The notes under the pieces are model-generated. The model was not told the DNA's origin. It worked only from the letters and a program-made list of their open reading frames with translations, and did not search any database. Positions 34,766-43,926 of a stretch of DNA of 64,000 nt are shown one piece after another. The first letter of the stretch is position 1, and each line of letters begins with the position of its first letter. The DNA is taken from positions 1 through 64,000 of the forward strand of contig NZ_LTAX01000009.1 in the NCBI RefSeq assembly GCF_001639745.1. The letters run 5' to 3'. Both the position numbers and the translations under genes were made by a program. Origin of the DNA: Marinomonas gallaica. Its GTDB lineage: Bacteria; Pseudomonadota; Gammaproteobacteria; Pseudomonadales; Marinomonadaceae.

Positions 34766-35494
34766 ATGTCTTTAAAATTGGAAGGTAAAGTCGCCGCTGT
34801 TACTGGTGGCGCATCAGGTATCGGTTTAGCGTCGGCAAAAGAGATGATTGCCGCGGGTGCTCGCGTTGTCTTAGTGGATCGCGATCAAGCAGCGTTGGAC
34901 AAGGTGTGCGCTGAATTGGGCGAACAGGCTATCCCATTGGTCCTTGATCTTCTGAATCCTGAGAGTTGTAACCAGCTATTGTCCGGCATTCTAGATAAAG
35001 CAGGTCAATTGGATATTTTGTATGCCAATGCTGGCAGCTACATTGGCGGCGACTTGATTGACACAACGCCAGACGCCATCGACCGTATGTTGAATTTGAA
35101 TGTAAATTCGGTGATGAAAAATGTCCACAATGTTCTACCGTATATGATCGAGCGCGGTTGTGGTGATATTGTTGTAACAGGTTCTGTTGCGGGCCATTAT
35201 CCTGTGCCGTGGGAACCGATTTATGCGTCCTCTAAATGGGCGATCAACTGCTTTGTACAGACCACTCGTCGCCAAGTAAAAGACCATGGTATTCGTATGG
35301 CATCGGTTTCTCCTGGCCCAGTGGCGAGTGCTTTACTAGCAGATTGGCCCGAAGAGAACCTGAAAAAAGCGAAAGAGAGTGGCAGCATTATTGAGCCCGA
35401 AGAAGTGGCTGATGCGGTTATGTTTATCCTAACACGACCACGTAACGTCACTATTCGAGATATGATTATCTTACCGTCTGCGTTTGATATGTAA
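34766..35494 (+). CDS. Short-chain dehydrogenase, ribitol 2-dehydrogenase-like
   Basis: A 242-residue SDR: TGGASGIGLASA, YANAGSYIGGDLID, GDIVVTGSVAGHYPV and YASSKWAINCFVQTTRRQV with the catalytic Tyr and Lys. The segment SPGPVASALLADWPEENL and the end RNVTIRDMIILPSAFDM closely recall Klebsiella-type ribitol dehydrogenase, which oxidises ribitol to D-ribulose with NAD+. This is remembered resemblance, not a search. A preceding LacI-type operator places it in the regulon even though 142 bases separate it from the other genes. ATG 34766 follows AGGAG. Confidence 0.88.
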   Translation: MSLKLEGKVAAVTGGASGIGLASAKEMIAAGARVVLVDRDQAALDKVCAELGEQAIPLVLDLLNPESCNQLLSGILDKAGQLDILYANAGSYIGGDLIDTTPDAIDRMLNLNVNSVMKNVHNVLPYMIERGCGDIVVTGSVAGHYPVPWEPIYASSKWAINCFVQTTRRQVKDHGIRMASVSPGPVASALLADWPEENLKKAKESGSIIEPEEVADAVMFILTRPRNVTIRDMIILPSAFDM

Positions 35495-35503
35495 GGTTGA
35501 TTT

Positions 35504-35536
35504 AAGGGGGGACTACTGAGTAGCTCACCCCCTTTT
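35504..35536 (+). terminator. Rho-independent terminator of the pentitol regulon
   Basis: AAGGGGGG (35504-35511) pairs with CCCCCTTTT (35528-35536), with an inner CTACT/AGTAG pairing, ten bases after the last dehydrogenase stop. Confidence 0.8.
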
Positions 35537-35675
35537 AAGAAATTAATATCTCCCTCCGCACTTTAACTTTGCGCCAAAAGCGAGTAAAAACATTCGTTTA
35601 ATTAATATAATGGATGCCATAAATTACGGCATTCCCCTCTAGATCTGCAAAAGACTATAGAAAGGCGACTAAAGA

Positions 35676-36560
35676 ATGAGTCAGACATGCAAGGAAGTAG
35701 AGCGTAGCCTGGTGGGTAAAGGTGTGCTGTTGTGTTTGGCTGCTATGCTGGTTTTCGCTTCTCAAGACGCCGTCACAAAGATGTTGGTTCAGGAAATGTC
35801 TGTCGCGCAAGTTGTGCTCGTTCGCTACTGGGTATTTGCTCTGTTTGCGATTATATGGGTGACACGTAGCAGCACGATTCGTCATGCATTACGCTCTGTA
35901 CGTCCTAAGTTGCAAGTGTTCCGTTCGTTATTGTCGATTGCCGAGATTGCGATTTTTAATTTAGCGCTACGCTATCTTGGTTTGGCGGAGTCCCATGCTC
36001 TGATGGCAGTGTTCCCATTGATGGCAATTGCCTTGGCGGCTCCGATTTTAGGTGAGCGCGTTAGCCGTAATTGTTGGTTGGCAGTTATGGCGGGGTTTGT
36101 CGGCACACTGATTATCCTACGACCAGGATTAGAAGTGTTTAAAATCGAATCACTGATACCTTTGTCGGCAGCGCTGTGTTTTGCTGGCTATCATGTTGTT
36201 ACTCGACAGGTCAGTTCGGCGGGCGATGGTTTCAATACCAATGTATTGTATATGGCGCTGGTCGGCTGTGTTTGTGCCACGCTTTTTGGTATCACAGCTT
36301 GGCGTGAGCCAAGCATGCAAGAGTGGTTCTTATTGGGCGTGATTTCAGTGATGAGTGTTGCGGCACAATTATTATTAGTGAAGGCACTTGAGTATGCACC
36401 TGCTTCCATTCTGCAACCCTTCAATTACAGTCTGTTGGTGTTCGCTACAATTATTGGCTATTTAGTGTTTAATGAATTTCCGGACAGCTTGACCCTTGTG
36501 GGTGCCAGTATTGTTATTGTTAGTGGTCTGTATGTGATCTATTCACAACGAGCGAGTTGA
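35676..36560 (+). CDS. DMT family transporter (EamA, two domains)
   Basis: A 294-residue inner-membrane protein with ten predicted helices in two EamA repeats (CLAAMLVFASQDAVTKML and LCFAGYHVVTRQVSS mark the two starts). Such proteins export or import small metabolites; the substrate is unknown. ATG 35676 follows GAAAGGCG. Upstream, ATGCC (35614) and GGCAT (35628) form a dyad that might be an operator. It lies past the regulon terminator, so it is not clearly part of the pentitol cluster. Confidence 0.88.
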   Translation: MSQTCKEVERSLVGKGVLLCLAAMLVFASQDAVTKMLVQEMSVAQVVLVRYWVFALFAIIWVTRSSTIRHALRSVRPKLQVFRSLLSIAEIAIFNLALRYLGLAESHALMAVFPLMAIALAAPILGERVSRNCWLAVMAGFVGTLIILRPGLEVFKIESLIPLSAALCFAGYHVVTRQVSSAGDGFNTNVLYMALVGCVCATLFGITAWREPSMQEWFLLGVISVMSVAAQLLLVKALEYAPASILQPFNYSLLVFATIIGYLVFNEFPDSLTLVGASIVIVSGLYVIYSQRAS

Positions 36561-36773
36561 TTCTTTCGCTTAATCAAACTTGTGCATTTTTGATCCATTC
36601 AACGGTTCATATTTGCACAGTTTAAACTTTTTATTAAAATGTGTGCGTAAGCGTGCATATGTGCAAAGACACGAGGTGATGCTTTACATCACCCTTTCGT
36701 TGTTACAGCGTACTCTGTACTGACTTTTCCGTAGAATATTTCCTATCGTTTACATCATACATAGGGAAAGTAC

Positions 36774-36866
36774 ATGACACATCTATTTGGACAGGCGCTG
36801 AAGTTTGGCTCGATTGGCTTAATGTTGTTGGTGTCAGGCATATTGGGAGCCTCTTCAACCCATTAA
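36774..36866 (+). CDS. Possible 30-residue membrane peptide
   Basis: ATG 36774 with AGGGAAAG at 36763-36770 and TAA 36864-36866. The peptide MTHLFGQALKFGSIGLMLLV continues hydrophobic for ten more residues and would form one membrane helix. Small proteins like this exist, but without comparison it could be chance or a remnant. It precedes the lipoprotein gene by 90 bases. Confidence 0.4.
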   Translation: MTHLFGQALKFGSIGLMLLVSGILGASSTH

Positions 36867-36955
36867 GTCTCTATGACGTCAGACAATAATGATCACCATT
36901 GATTCTGATGGTCTGATTGTACTACTCGCTACTTGAACATTTTAAAGGAGGGAGC

Positions 36956-37603
36956 ATGCAAAAATTAATCGCCGCTGCTGCATCAGCCGTTATTTTATCT
37001 GGTTGTAGTCCGACAGAAGACGTGAGCAAAGAAACGTTTAAATACGCAATCAATAACCAGATGTCACAAGACTGCCTAATGTTGAATACTCGGGACTTTG
37101 ATTTCCCTGTGAGCGTTGATGTTCCTCAAACGGAGCGTGAAAAGTTAATTTCAATAAACAGTGATAGAATCGCTCAATATGATGCATTGGTAGAAGCAGG
37201 TCTACTGAGTGTCGAAAGTAACACGAAGACCATCCAATCTGCTTTTGAAGATGAATCGAGCACAATTACCTTGAATGTATATTCCCTTACAGATTTGGGG
37301 CAGAAGTCTTTTAAAGAAATACCGTCAAATAGCAATATGGCCGGTGACATTAAAGGGTTATGTGCGGCATCTTACCATGTGGGTAAAGTATTAGAGTTCT
37401 CTGAGCCAACGCAGTCTATGGGCGAAACCATTTCCCATGTACGTTACACCTTGTTGCCGACGGGTATTCAAGACTGGGCTCGAAATGACAGTGTTCAAAA
37501 TGCTTTTCCAACGATGGCAAGTCTTCTTAATACTGAGCGTCGCCAAAGCGCAACCTTAGTTTCAAAAGAGGATGGCTGGGTTTTTCAAGACGACATTAAG
37601 TAA
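36956..37603 (+). CDS. Lipoprotein of unknown function
   Basis: A 215-residue protein with a lipoprotein signal peptide: MQKLIAAAASAVILSGC, lipobox LSGC with the lipidated cysteine at residue 17, followed by SPTED; with no aspartate at +2 it should go to the outer membrane. The rest is soluble with alternating helices and strands and no motif that I recognise. ATG 36956 has GGAGGG directly upstream; the longer frame from 36917 is rejected. It stands alone. Confidence 0.82.
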   Translation: MQKLIAAAASAVILSGCSPTEDVSKETFKYAINNQMSQDCLMLNTRDFDFPVSVDVPQTEREKLISINSDRIAQYDALVEAGLLSVESNTKTIQSAFEDESSTITLNVYSLTDLGQKSFKEIPSNSNMAGDIKGLCAASYHVGKVLEFSEPTQSMGETISHVRYTLLPTGIQDWARNDSVQNAFPTMASLLNTERRQSATLVSKEDGWVFQDDIK

Positions 37604-38274
37604 TCAGGTCAATTCATTTAATGACTGTTTATTAGGGCCTTTCTATGAGTTGGGAGGTCCTAATGAAGCACACTGAGCATTGCTGTTAACGTCTTTTAAA
37701 TGGTTCATCATTTTCATTTTTTCAGGACAGGTGATCGCGGGAAAATCTTTCTCAGTCTCCGGTATTAAAGAATACTTACGAAGCGCATTGCAAGGTCAAA
37801 TTCCCCTGCTTGAAACAGCTTATCAGCCAAGTCTGGCATTTCATTTCGCATCTGGATCAAGATTTTTACTAACTCAGCTAATGAACTTGTTGCCGATGTA
37901 TTCACTGGTTTAGTTGGCAAACCATTGCCTGTTGTTGAGCTAATTACAGATGTTATTGGCTAGTAAGTCCTTCTATTTGCATAAATCACCTGTTGTTTTT
38001 GATATTGATTCGAGGAAAGGGCGTGCCTACTCATGTTTAGTAAAGAGTGTTGTTGTCCTGGTGTCATACTTAAGCCTTTATTTCATGTGTGCTTGCGAAT
38101 TAACAGCCAATTACTGCACAGTCGTATTAAGAGAACATATTTCTTGGTTAATCAATAACTTGTGCATTGCCTACTGCATTCACTTTACATAGCCTTTGCT
38201 TTCCTTTAATACAAATTGACGCTGTGATCGTCATAATAGAAGTCACTTAAAGCACATTCAAAGAGGTACGAAAC
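37604..38274. other. Gene-poor region with a minus-strand remnant
   Basis: No intact gene is supported. On the minus strand about 37962 down to stop 37765-37767 a protein-like piece reads SLAELVKILIQMRNEMPDLA and continues DKLFQAGEFDLAMRF; it lacks an ATG (only a GTG at 37905), so it is probably the tail of a decayed gene. Plus-strand frames here (for example 37950-38192) have poor composition. The last 80 bases hold the promoter of the Spy-like gene. Confidence 0.4.
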
Positions 38275-38739
38275 ATGACTATTTCAGCGAAGAAAGCAGG
38301 TAAGTTAGGTGTGGTTGGATTAGCCGTTGCGATGGCAGCCTCCGTGGCGACAACGTCCTTTGCCGGAGATACAATGCACAATGACAAGCAGGCAGCACCG
38401 CATGCCGTTCAGCCTTACTCTGAGCAAATGGTGCAGCGTATGTCTGCTCAGCTTAAATTTGACGAAGAGACCAAAGCAGACGTGTCAGAATTGTTCGCAG
38501 AAGCGCGCGAAGAGCACCAAGAGTTGTTAGATGATATGCGCGCTTTCAGCAGCCCCGTTAAAATGTTGAGCCCTAAAGACGATGGCTATGTTGACCAAAT
38601 TGAAGAGCTTGCAGAGAAACGCAGTGAATTGATGGTACGCATGGACGTACAGCAAGCCGAGATCCGTCATGAGTTCTACGAACTGTTGACTGATGAGCAA
38701 ATTGCGTTGCTAGAAGCTAAGAAGCAAGCAGGTAGCTAG
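38275..38739 (+). CDS. Spy/CpxP-like periplasmic protein
   Basis: A 154-residue secreted protein. The signal peptide ends ATTSFA-GD at about residue 31; the mature part is all helical and rich in Glu, Gln and Arg, with the family-like repeats MSAQLKFDEETKADVSELF and FYELLTDEQIALLE (the second matches the LTxxQ motif). Spy and CpxP are ATP-independent periplasmic chaperones or regulators of the Cpx envelope stress system; metal-resistance relatives exist. ATG 38275 follows AGAGGTACG. It has its own terminator shared with the convergent UPF0149 gene. Confidence 0.8.
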   Translation: MTISAKKAGKLGVVGLAVAMAASVATTSFAGDTMHNDKQAAPHAVQPYSEQMVQRMSAQLKFDEETKADVSELFAEAREEHQELLDDMRAFSSPVKMLSPKDDGYVDQIEELAEKRSELMVRMDVQQAEIRHEFYELLTDEQIALLEAKKQAGS

Positions 38740-38772
38740 TCGGTTTGTAATGCGGAGTGTTCTGCTAGACAA

Positions 38773-38804
38773 AAAATAGCCGCATTTTGTAATGCGGCTA
38801 TTTT
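38773..38804. terminator. Bidirectional terminator
   Basis: AAAATAGCCGCATT (38773-38786) pairs perfectly with AATGCGGCTATTTT (38791-38804) around a four-base loop, between two convergent genes; A- and T-runs on each side serve both strands. Confidence 0.9.
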
Positions 38805-38812
38805 AGTTGTCA

Positions 38813-39460
38813 TTAGCGTTTCTTACCGCCTTTATTGTTTCCACCTTTGCCTTTCGCTTTGCTTTGAGGCTTTGGCTTATAGGCTTTTTTCTCAGGCTCG
38901 GTACGTAGCGCCAAAAATAGGTCTGTCACCAATTGCGGGATTTGATCGATGCAAGACTGAGTCAGTTTTTCGCTTTCACGAATTTGCTGAACTTCTTCGT
39001 CTTCAAATAATCCGGATGCCACCATAAAGGGTAATAAAAGCTCGGCAATCTCTTCTTCTTTATCGGTTTCAAACCAATGACGTTCAGTGAAAAATACACC
39101 TTCCATGAAGCCTGATGCCCACTCTTCCAGCTCACTTAACTCATCTGGGTTGGAGCTAACTTCGATTTCACAAGGCACTAGGAAGTCATCTTCTGACTCT
39201 AATTCTTTTTGAATGTCCCCAAAAAGACGAGTAAATAAATTCTCAATGTGCTTTTGTTCTTTATCAGAGGTAAAATTAGGCGTTTCCTCGAATACAATAG
39301 GTAACCATTGGGACGCAGCAGGTGCTTCAGTACTGATCGAAAGTGCTGTTAAAAAGCCATGTGCCATAACAAAGTTTTGGCAATCTTCGTGAACAGAGTC
39401 TGAGTCCAAAAAGTTTTCTAGTTCTTCAAGTTCTAGATCATCAAGAGGTTGGTGTTGCAT
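38813..39460 (-). CDS. UPF0149 family protein (YgfB/YecA-like)
   Basis: A 215-residue acidic protein of the UPF0149 fold: LDDLELEELENFLDSDS, VMAHGFLTALSIS and EWASGFMEGVFFTERHWF are characteristic. The C-terminus turns abruptly into a basic Lys/Gly-rich tail (KPKPQSKAKGKGGNNKGGKKR region) that might bind RNA or DNA, where many relatives have a SEC-C zinc motif instead. Function is unknown. ATG 39460 precedes the divergent RecQ-like gene. Confidence 0.85.
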   Translation of the reverse strand: MQHQPLDDLELEELENFLDSDSVHEDCQNFVMAHGFLTALSISTEAPAASQWLPIVFEETPNFTSDKEQKHIENLFTRLFGDIQKELESEDDFLVPCEIEVSSNPDELSELEEWASGFMEGVFFTERHWFETDKEEEIAELLLPFMVASGLFEDEEVQQIRESEKLTQSCIDQIPQLVTDLFLALRTEPEKKAYKPKPQSKAKGKGGNNKGGKKR

Positions 39461-39518
39461 TTAGGTTTTCCTATTATTCAATCGCAACACAGTTTAAACA
39501 CATCAGTTGTAAAAAACC

Positions 39519-41288
39519 ATGAGCAAGCCAGTCAAAATCGATACAGTTGTTGCCATTAACCCTGTGCAGACAGCATTAAAGCGCTTAGGGTTCGATGATT
39601 TCATTGGGTCGCAGCAAATCTGTGTCGAATCCCTGATGCGTGGGCAAGATGTTTTAGCCTTGTTGCCAACAGGGGCGGGTAAATCCGCCATTTATCAAGT
39701 CGCGTCATTGGCTCGGACTGGGGTCGGTTTGGTTATCAGCCCATTGATTGCCATTATGCAGCAACAAGTGGTCAGTCTTCAGACGCTTGGAGTTAGGGCG
39801 GAATTTTTAAACTCTACTCAAAATGGTGCTGAACAAAACGACTTGTACTGGCGCTTGCGACATAATGATGTGGAGATTTTGTATATGTCTCCTGAAAAAT
39901 TGTTACAGGCCAGCGTCCTTGGATTGTTGGAAGATATTGATGTGTCATGCATCGCTATTGATGAAGCGCATTGTGTGATGCGCTGGGGCAGCCAGTTCCG
40001 CCCAGAATATGCTCAGTTAGGTTGCCTAAAAGAAAAGTTTCCTGAAGTACCTGTCATTGCGTTAACGGGGACGCTATTGCCAGAAAATCAGCAACAAGTT
40101 CAAGTAGCGCTTGGTCTTTTTGAGCCTAATGTGGTTCGAGAAAGTGTGAATCGCCCCAATATACGGTTACAGGTATCGCAAAAACGTCGTGCAAAACAGC
40201 AGCTCTTATCCTTTTTAATGAAAGATGGCATGGCCCAGCCAGGAATTGTTTATTGTCGATCGCGCTCGAAAACTGAGGAGCTGTCAAAATGGCTTACATC
40301 CCATGGTATTCAAGCGACTTGCTACCACGCCAACTTATCATCGTGTGAGCGTGACTTTGCTCATCAGCGTTTCGCCCAAGGTAAAGTGCAAGTTCTGGTG
40401 GCGACAACGGCTTATGGAATGGGGATCGATTTAGATCACGTAAGATTTGTTGTGCATATGGATTTACCTCTGTCAATTGAGAACTATGCCCAAGAAATTG
40501 GTCGAGCGGGACGCGATGGCAAGCCCGCGCAAGCACTTCTTTTTTATGGTCTGCAAGACATTATGCAGACATGGGAATTTGTTCAGCAAGAAGGGTTAGA
40601 GCCTGAATTCTGGCGTTTGATGAGCTGTCTGGAACACCCTCAGTGTCGAAGAGCCTCGCTGCTGTCCGCGTTTGACGAAATGGCAGAAAGCGAGTGTGGC
40701 AATTGTGATCGATGTACGAACAAAGGTAAGCAACACAACGTCACGGTCGCTGCGCAGAAGTTTTTGAGTTTAGTGCATTTTACTCGCGGCGGAGTACCCT
40801 TTGCCTCACTTGTAAATACCCTATTAGGTAAAAGTATTAAGAGTGTGACCAATTTTGGTCTTGAAAAGCATGGATTATTTGGAGCAGGGAAATCACTGGA
40901 TGAATTACAGTGGAAGGCGGTGGTGCGTCAGCTGTTAGCAAAAGGCTTCTTGACTCAGCGAAGTGTGAGGCCATTTTCTGTGATGTTGACAGAAAAAAGT
41001 CGTTTGGTATTGCGTTCGGAAGAACAAATTATTGTTTCATCTGATTGGTTTTATCCTGCATTAAAAGATACGGATTTGGAAATGCTTAGCCAAGGAGCTT
41101 GGAGCGAGCTAATGCAATGGAGTGTGGCAAACCGAGTATCGGAATATTTGTCAGAAACTCAATTGCATAAAGTGTTTGAATCGCAGCCGAGCTCTTTAGC
41201 GTCTATGAGTCGAATCACGGGATTAAGTAAAAATCGCCTAACCGAGTTAAATGCCCATACTTTGTTCGTAGAGGGGCAGTATGAGTAG
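39519..41288 (+). CDS. RecQ family ATP-dependent DNA helicase
   Basis: A 589-residue superfamily 2 helicase with 3'-5' polarity expected: Walker A LLPTGAGKS (about residues 49-57), DEAH box AIDEAHCVMRWG, motif VI QEIGRAGRDG, and a zinc-binding region with CLEHPQCRR and CGNCDRC. The RQC winged-helix part follows; the last third (to EGQYE) may stand in place of the HRDC domain. The aromatic loop after DEAH reads HCVMRWGSQFRPEY instead of the usual HCISQWGHDFRP, so it is a divergent RecQ rather than the main one. Its stop overlaps the sprT start, so the two are coupled. Confidence 0.9.
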   Translation: MSKPVKIDTVVAINPVQTALKRLGFDDFIGSQQICVESLMRGQDVLALLPTGAGKSAIYQVASLARTGVGLVISPLIAIMQQQVVSLQTLGVRAEFLNSTQNGAEQNDLYWRLRHNDVEILYMSPEKLLQASVLGLLEDIDVSCIAIDEAHCVMRWGSQFRPEYAQLGCLKEKFPEVPVIALTGTLLPENQQQVQVALGLFEPNVVRESVNRPNIRLQVSQKRRAKQQLLSFLMKDGMAQPGIVYCRSRSKTEELSKWLTSHGIQATCYHANLSSCERDFAHQRFAQGKVQVLVATTAYGMGIDLDHVRFVVHMDLPLSIENYAQEIGRAGRDGKPAQALLFYGLQDIMQTWEFVQQEGLEPEFWRLMSCLEHPQCRRASLLSAFDEMAESECGNCDRCTNKGKQHNVTVAAQKFLSLVHFTRGGVPFASLVNTLLGKSIKSVTNFGLEKHGLFGAGKSLDELQWKAVVRQLLAKGFLTQRSVRPFSVMLTEKSRLVLRSEEQIIVSSDWFYPALKDTDLEMLSQGAWSELMQWSVANRVSEYLSETQLHKVFESQPSSLASMSRITGLSKNRLTELNAHTLFVEGQYE

Positions 41289-41781
41289 TGTTGTCAGTCA
41301 CAAAAATGTTGAGAGAATCGAGAACAAAATCAGTGACTGTCTTAATAGAGCAGAACGCTATTTCAAAATTGGCCTTCAGCGTCCCAGTTTTAATTTTAAG
41401 CAGCGAGGTCGAACCGCTGGCACGGCATATTTACAACGCAATGAGATGCGCTTTAATACCTATATGCTGCAACAGGACCCAGATAAATTCATTGACCACG
41501 TAGTGCCACATGAGTTGGCGCACATTGTGGTCTATCAGGTGTTTGGTTCAAAAGTTCGTCCTCACGGGAAAGAATGGATTGCTGTGATGGAGCATTTGTT
41601 TGATGTTGAAGCCAGCCGCACCCATGACTTTGATGTACCCAAGCCACGTAATCTATTCCTCTATCAATGTGCCTGCCAAGTGCATGAGTTTACCGCTCAT
41701 CGTCATGGTCGTGCAGTGAAAGGCACGCAGTATGTCTGTCGTTATTGTCGAAAAAATTTGAATTTTCTAAAAAAGAAGTAA
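41281..41781 (+). CDS. sprT: SprT family zinc metallopeptidase-like protein
   Basis: A 166-residue protein with the zinc-binding motif HELAH (residues 77-81) and a C-terminal zinc ribbon (CACQV and CRYC). The eukaryotic relative SPRTN cuts DNA-protein crosslinks; the bacterial role is not defined, but the overlap of eight bases with a RecQ-type helicase gene makes a DNA repair role attractive. ATG 41281 lies within the end of the helicase gene, which supplies its ribosome access. Confidence 0.9.
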   Translation: MSSVVSHKNVERIENKISDCLNRAERYFKIGLQRPSFNFKQRGRTAGTAYLQRNEMRFNTYMLQQDPDKFIDHVVPHELAHIVVYQVFGSKVRPHGKEWIAVMEHLFDVEASRTHDFDVPKPRNLFLYQCACQVHEFTAHRHGRAVKGTQYVCRYCRKNLNFLKKK

Positions 41782-41863
41782 ACCTATTTATCCATTCGAC
41801 GATAGGGTGCTTCAACAAAGTGGTTGTAGTAAGATACCGCCATCTGTTTTATGGTAATTAAGA

Positions 41864-42700
41864 ATGAACGCTGAGATCGATCGAAAAGAAAAGCTTGAGC
41901 TAAATAAACTGCAAAAACGACTTCGTCGAATGACTGGACAAGCCATTGCGGACTTCAACATGATTGAAGATGGCGATAAAGTAATGGTGTGTTTGTCAGG
42001 CGGCAAAGACTCTTACACAATGTTAGATATCCTTTGCAACCTGAAAAAGAGTGCGCCAATCCATTTTGACATTGTAGCCGTCAACTTGGATCAGAAACAG
42101 CCGGGATTTCCAGAGCATATTCTGCCTGCTTACCTTGCCGATTTGGGTGTGGACTATCATATTCTTGAAAAAGATACTTACAGTATCGTTAAGGAATTGG
42201 TGCCTGAAGGTAAAACGACTTGTGGCTTATGTTCTCGTTTGCGCCGCGGCTCTTTGTATGGTTTTGCTGAAGAAATTGGCGCAACGAAAATTGCGTTAGG
42301 CCATCACCGTGACGATATTCTTGAAACCCTGTTTTTGAATATGTTTTTTGGTGGCAAGCTTAAGGCAATGCCGCCAAAACTGTTGAGTGATGATGGCAAG
42401 CATGTGGTGATTCGTCCACTTGCTTACTGCAAAGAGTCCGATATTGAACAGTATTCTTTACGCAAGGCTTTCCCGATCATTCCTTGCAATCTGTGCGGGT
42501 CTCAGGAAAATCTACAACGTCAAGTTGTGAAAGAAATGCTTCAAGGATGGGAGAAACAATACCCTGGTCGTCTTGATACTATGTTCTCAGCTGTTCAGAA
42601 TGTTGTACCGTCGCATTTGGCCGATACTGAACTGTTTGACTTCAAAAGTTTGACGCAATCCGAAGATGCATTGAAACGCTTAAATATTATTGAGCTTTAA
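41864..42700 (+). CDS. ttcA: tRNA 2-thiocytidine synthetase TtcA
   Basis: A 278-residue enzyme that replaces the 2-oxygen of cytidine 32 in certain tRNAs by sulfur. The PP-loop SGGKDS is at residues 45-50; two CxxC pairs ([12 protein letters not shown] and [14 protein letters not shown]) hold the iron-sulfur cluster, as required for activity. Length matches the family. ATG 41864 has TTAAGAATG context and a weak ribosome site. It is followed after 13 bases by the outer-membrane protein gene. Confidence 0.95.
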   Translation: MNAEIDRKEKLELNKLQKRLRRMTGQAIADFNMIEDGDKVMVCLSGGKDSYTMLDILCNLKKSAPIHFDIVAVNLDQKQPGFPEHILPAYLADLGVDYHILEKDTYSIVKELVPEGKTTCGLCSRLRRGSLYGFAEEIGATKIALGHHRDDILETLFLNMFFGGKLKAMPPKLLSDDGKHVVIRPLAYCKESDIEQYSLRKAFPIIPCNLCGSQENLQRQVVKEMLQGWEKQYPGRLDTMFSAVQNVVPSHLADTELFDFKSLTQSEDALKRLNIIEL

Positions 42701-42713
42701 AAAAGGAAGCAGT

Positions 42714-43280
42714 ATGTCGATGAAGAAACTTTTACCAATCGTATTAGGGGCCGCTATTTCAATGACAGCCCATGCGAGTGATACAGTAGAAGGCAGCCTT
42801 TCTAATGATGCTGTTAAAGTAGATATGAGCCTAGACCAAGGTAAATACTTCTTTGATGCAGGTGGTATGTATCACACTGATGATGGCAAATATGGCTACA
42901 TTGGTGCGCACATCGAAGATATCGATACTGCAAAAGATTACCCAGTTCAAATCGGCTTAGGTATGCGCTTAATGGCGATTGATACTGAGTACGACGTTGA
43001 TAATGCGGGTATGGCGATTGCGCTAGGTGGTTTCTACCGTTACACCTTTCCTAAAGCAAACCGCTTTAGCGTATTAGGCTCGTTATATTACTCACCGAAA
43101 GTATTATCGTTCCAAAATATTGACAGCATGTACCAAGCTGAAATCCGTGGGGAATATCGTACGTTGCGTAATGCTCGTGTATTTCTACGTTACGGCTTAA
43201 CTAGCGTAGATCTAGAGAGCTATCGTGATGATGTGGACATGAATAAAGGTGTTGCGATCGGTGTTTCTGCTACGTTTTAG
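42714..43280 (+). CDS. YfaZ family outer membrane protein
   Basis: A 188-residue protein with a signal peptide ending MTAHA-SD at about residue 20. The mature part is a chain of alternating amphipathic strands (KYFFDAGGMYHTDDGKYGYIGAHI, RFSVLGSLYYSP, YQAEIRGEYRTL, RVFLRYGLTSV) ending in VAIGVSATF, with a C-terminal Phe as needed for beta-barrel assembly. YfaZ-like small barrels have no known substrate. ATG 42714 has AAGGAAG before it; the earlier start at 42690 is rejected. Confidence 0.85.
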   Translation: MSMKKLLPIVLGAAISMTAHASDTVEGSLSNDAVKVDMSLDQGKYFFDAGGMYHTDDGKYGYIGAHIEDIDTAKDYPVQIGLGMRLMAIDTEYDVDNAGMAIALGGFYRYTFPKANRFSVLGSLYYSPKVLSFQNIDSMYQAEIRGEYRTLRNARVFLRYGLTSVDLESYRDDVDMNKGVAIGVSATF

Positions 43281-43313
43281 TAGTAACTGCTATACCGAAT
43301 ATAAAGCAATGAT

Positions 43314-43340
43314 AAAAAGGTGGCTGATGCCACCTTTTTT
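43314..43340. terminator. Bidirectional terminator between yfaZ-like and apt genes
   Basis: AAAAAGGTGGC (43314-43324) pairs with GCCACCTTTTT (43329-43339) around TGAT, between convergent genes, with a T-run on each strand. Confidence 0.88.
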
Positions 43341-43357
43341 ATTAATCAAAAGAAGAG

Positions 43358-43900
43358 TTATTCACCTTCAAAAGCACACAATGCAAACACTGGAATGTCC
43401 ATTTCTTGGATTTTCGCGCTGCCTCCAAGGTCTGGTAAGTCAATGATCGCAGCCACTTCTTTAATGTTAGCGCCTTGCTGTTTTAACAAGCTCATAGCGG
43501 CAACAAGCGTGCCGCCTGTCGCGATCAAGTCGTCGAACAATAGAACTTGTGCACCCGCTTCAACAGCACCTTCTTGAATTTCTAATTCTGCGCTGCCGTA
43601 TTCCAAATCGTAGCTTTGCGAGATTGTTTTGCCTGGTAACTTACCCTTTTTACGAACAAGTACTAGAGGTTTACGTAATTCGTAAGCTAATACGGATGCG
43701 ATCAAGAAGCCACGAGCATCGATACAGGCTATGTGAGTAATATCACTATCAATGTAGCGGTGTACATAAGCATCAACCACCATACGCATTCCTTTTGGAT
43801 TGCTGAAAATTGGTGTGATATCACGAAAGCTGATGCCCGGCTTTGGCCAGTCTTCAATAGTACGAATTAGAGACTTAAAGTAAAAGTCGTCAAAGAGCAT
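43358..43900 (-). CDS. apt: Adenine phosphoribosyltransferase
   Basis: A 180-residue purine salvage enzyme that joins adenine and PRPP to give AMP and pyrophosphate. The opening FYFKSLIRTIEDWPKPGISFRDITPIF is typical Apt, and the PRPP-binding loop reads VLLFDDLIATGGTLVAA. ATG 43900. It precedes the fnr gene on the same strand order (fnr lies upstream), with only 26 bases between, so read-through from fnr is possible. Confidence 0.95.
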   Translation of the reverse strand: MLFDDFYFKSLIRTIEDWPKPGISFRDITPIFSNPKGMRMVVDAYVHRYIDSDITHIACIDARGFLIASVLAYELRKPLVLVRKKGKLPGKTISQSYDLEYGSAELEIQEGAVEAGAQVLLFDDLIATGGTLVAAMSLLKQQGANIKEVAAIIDLPDLGGSAKIQEMDIPVFALCAFEGE

Positions 43901-43926
43901 AGATAAACCTTAACTAACTGGTTAAA

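Noticed and set aside
37950-38192. Plus-strand frame of 80 codons rich in Cys and aromatic residues
   Set aside because: Codon use and composition do not look like a real protein and there is no ribosome site.
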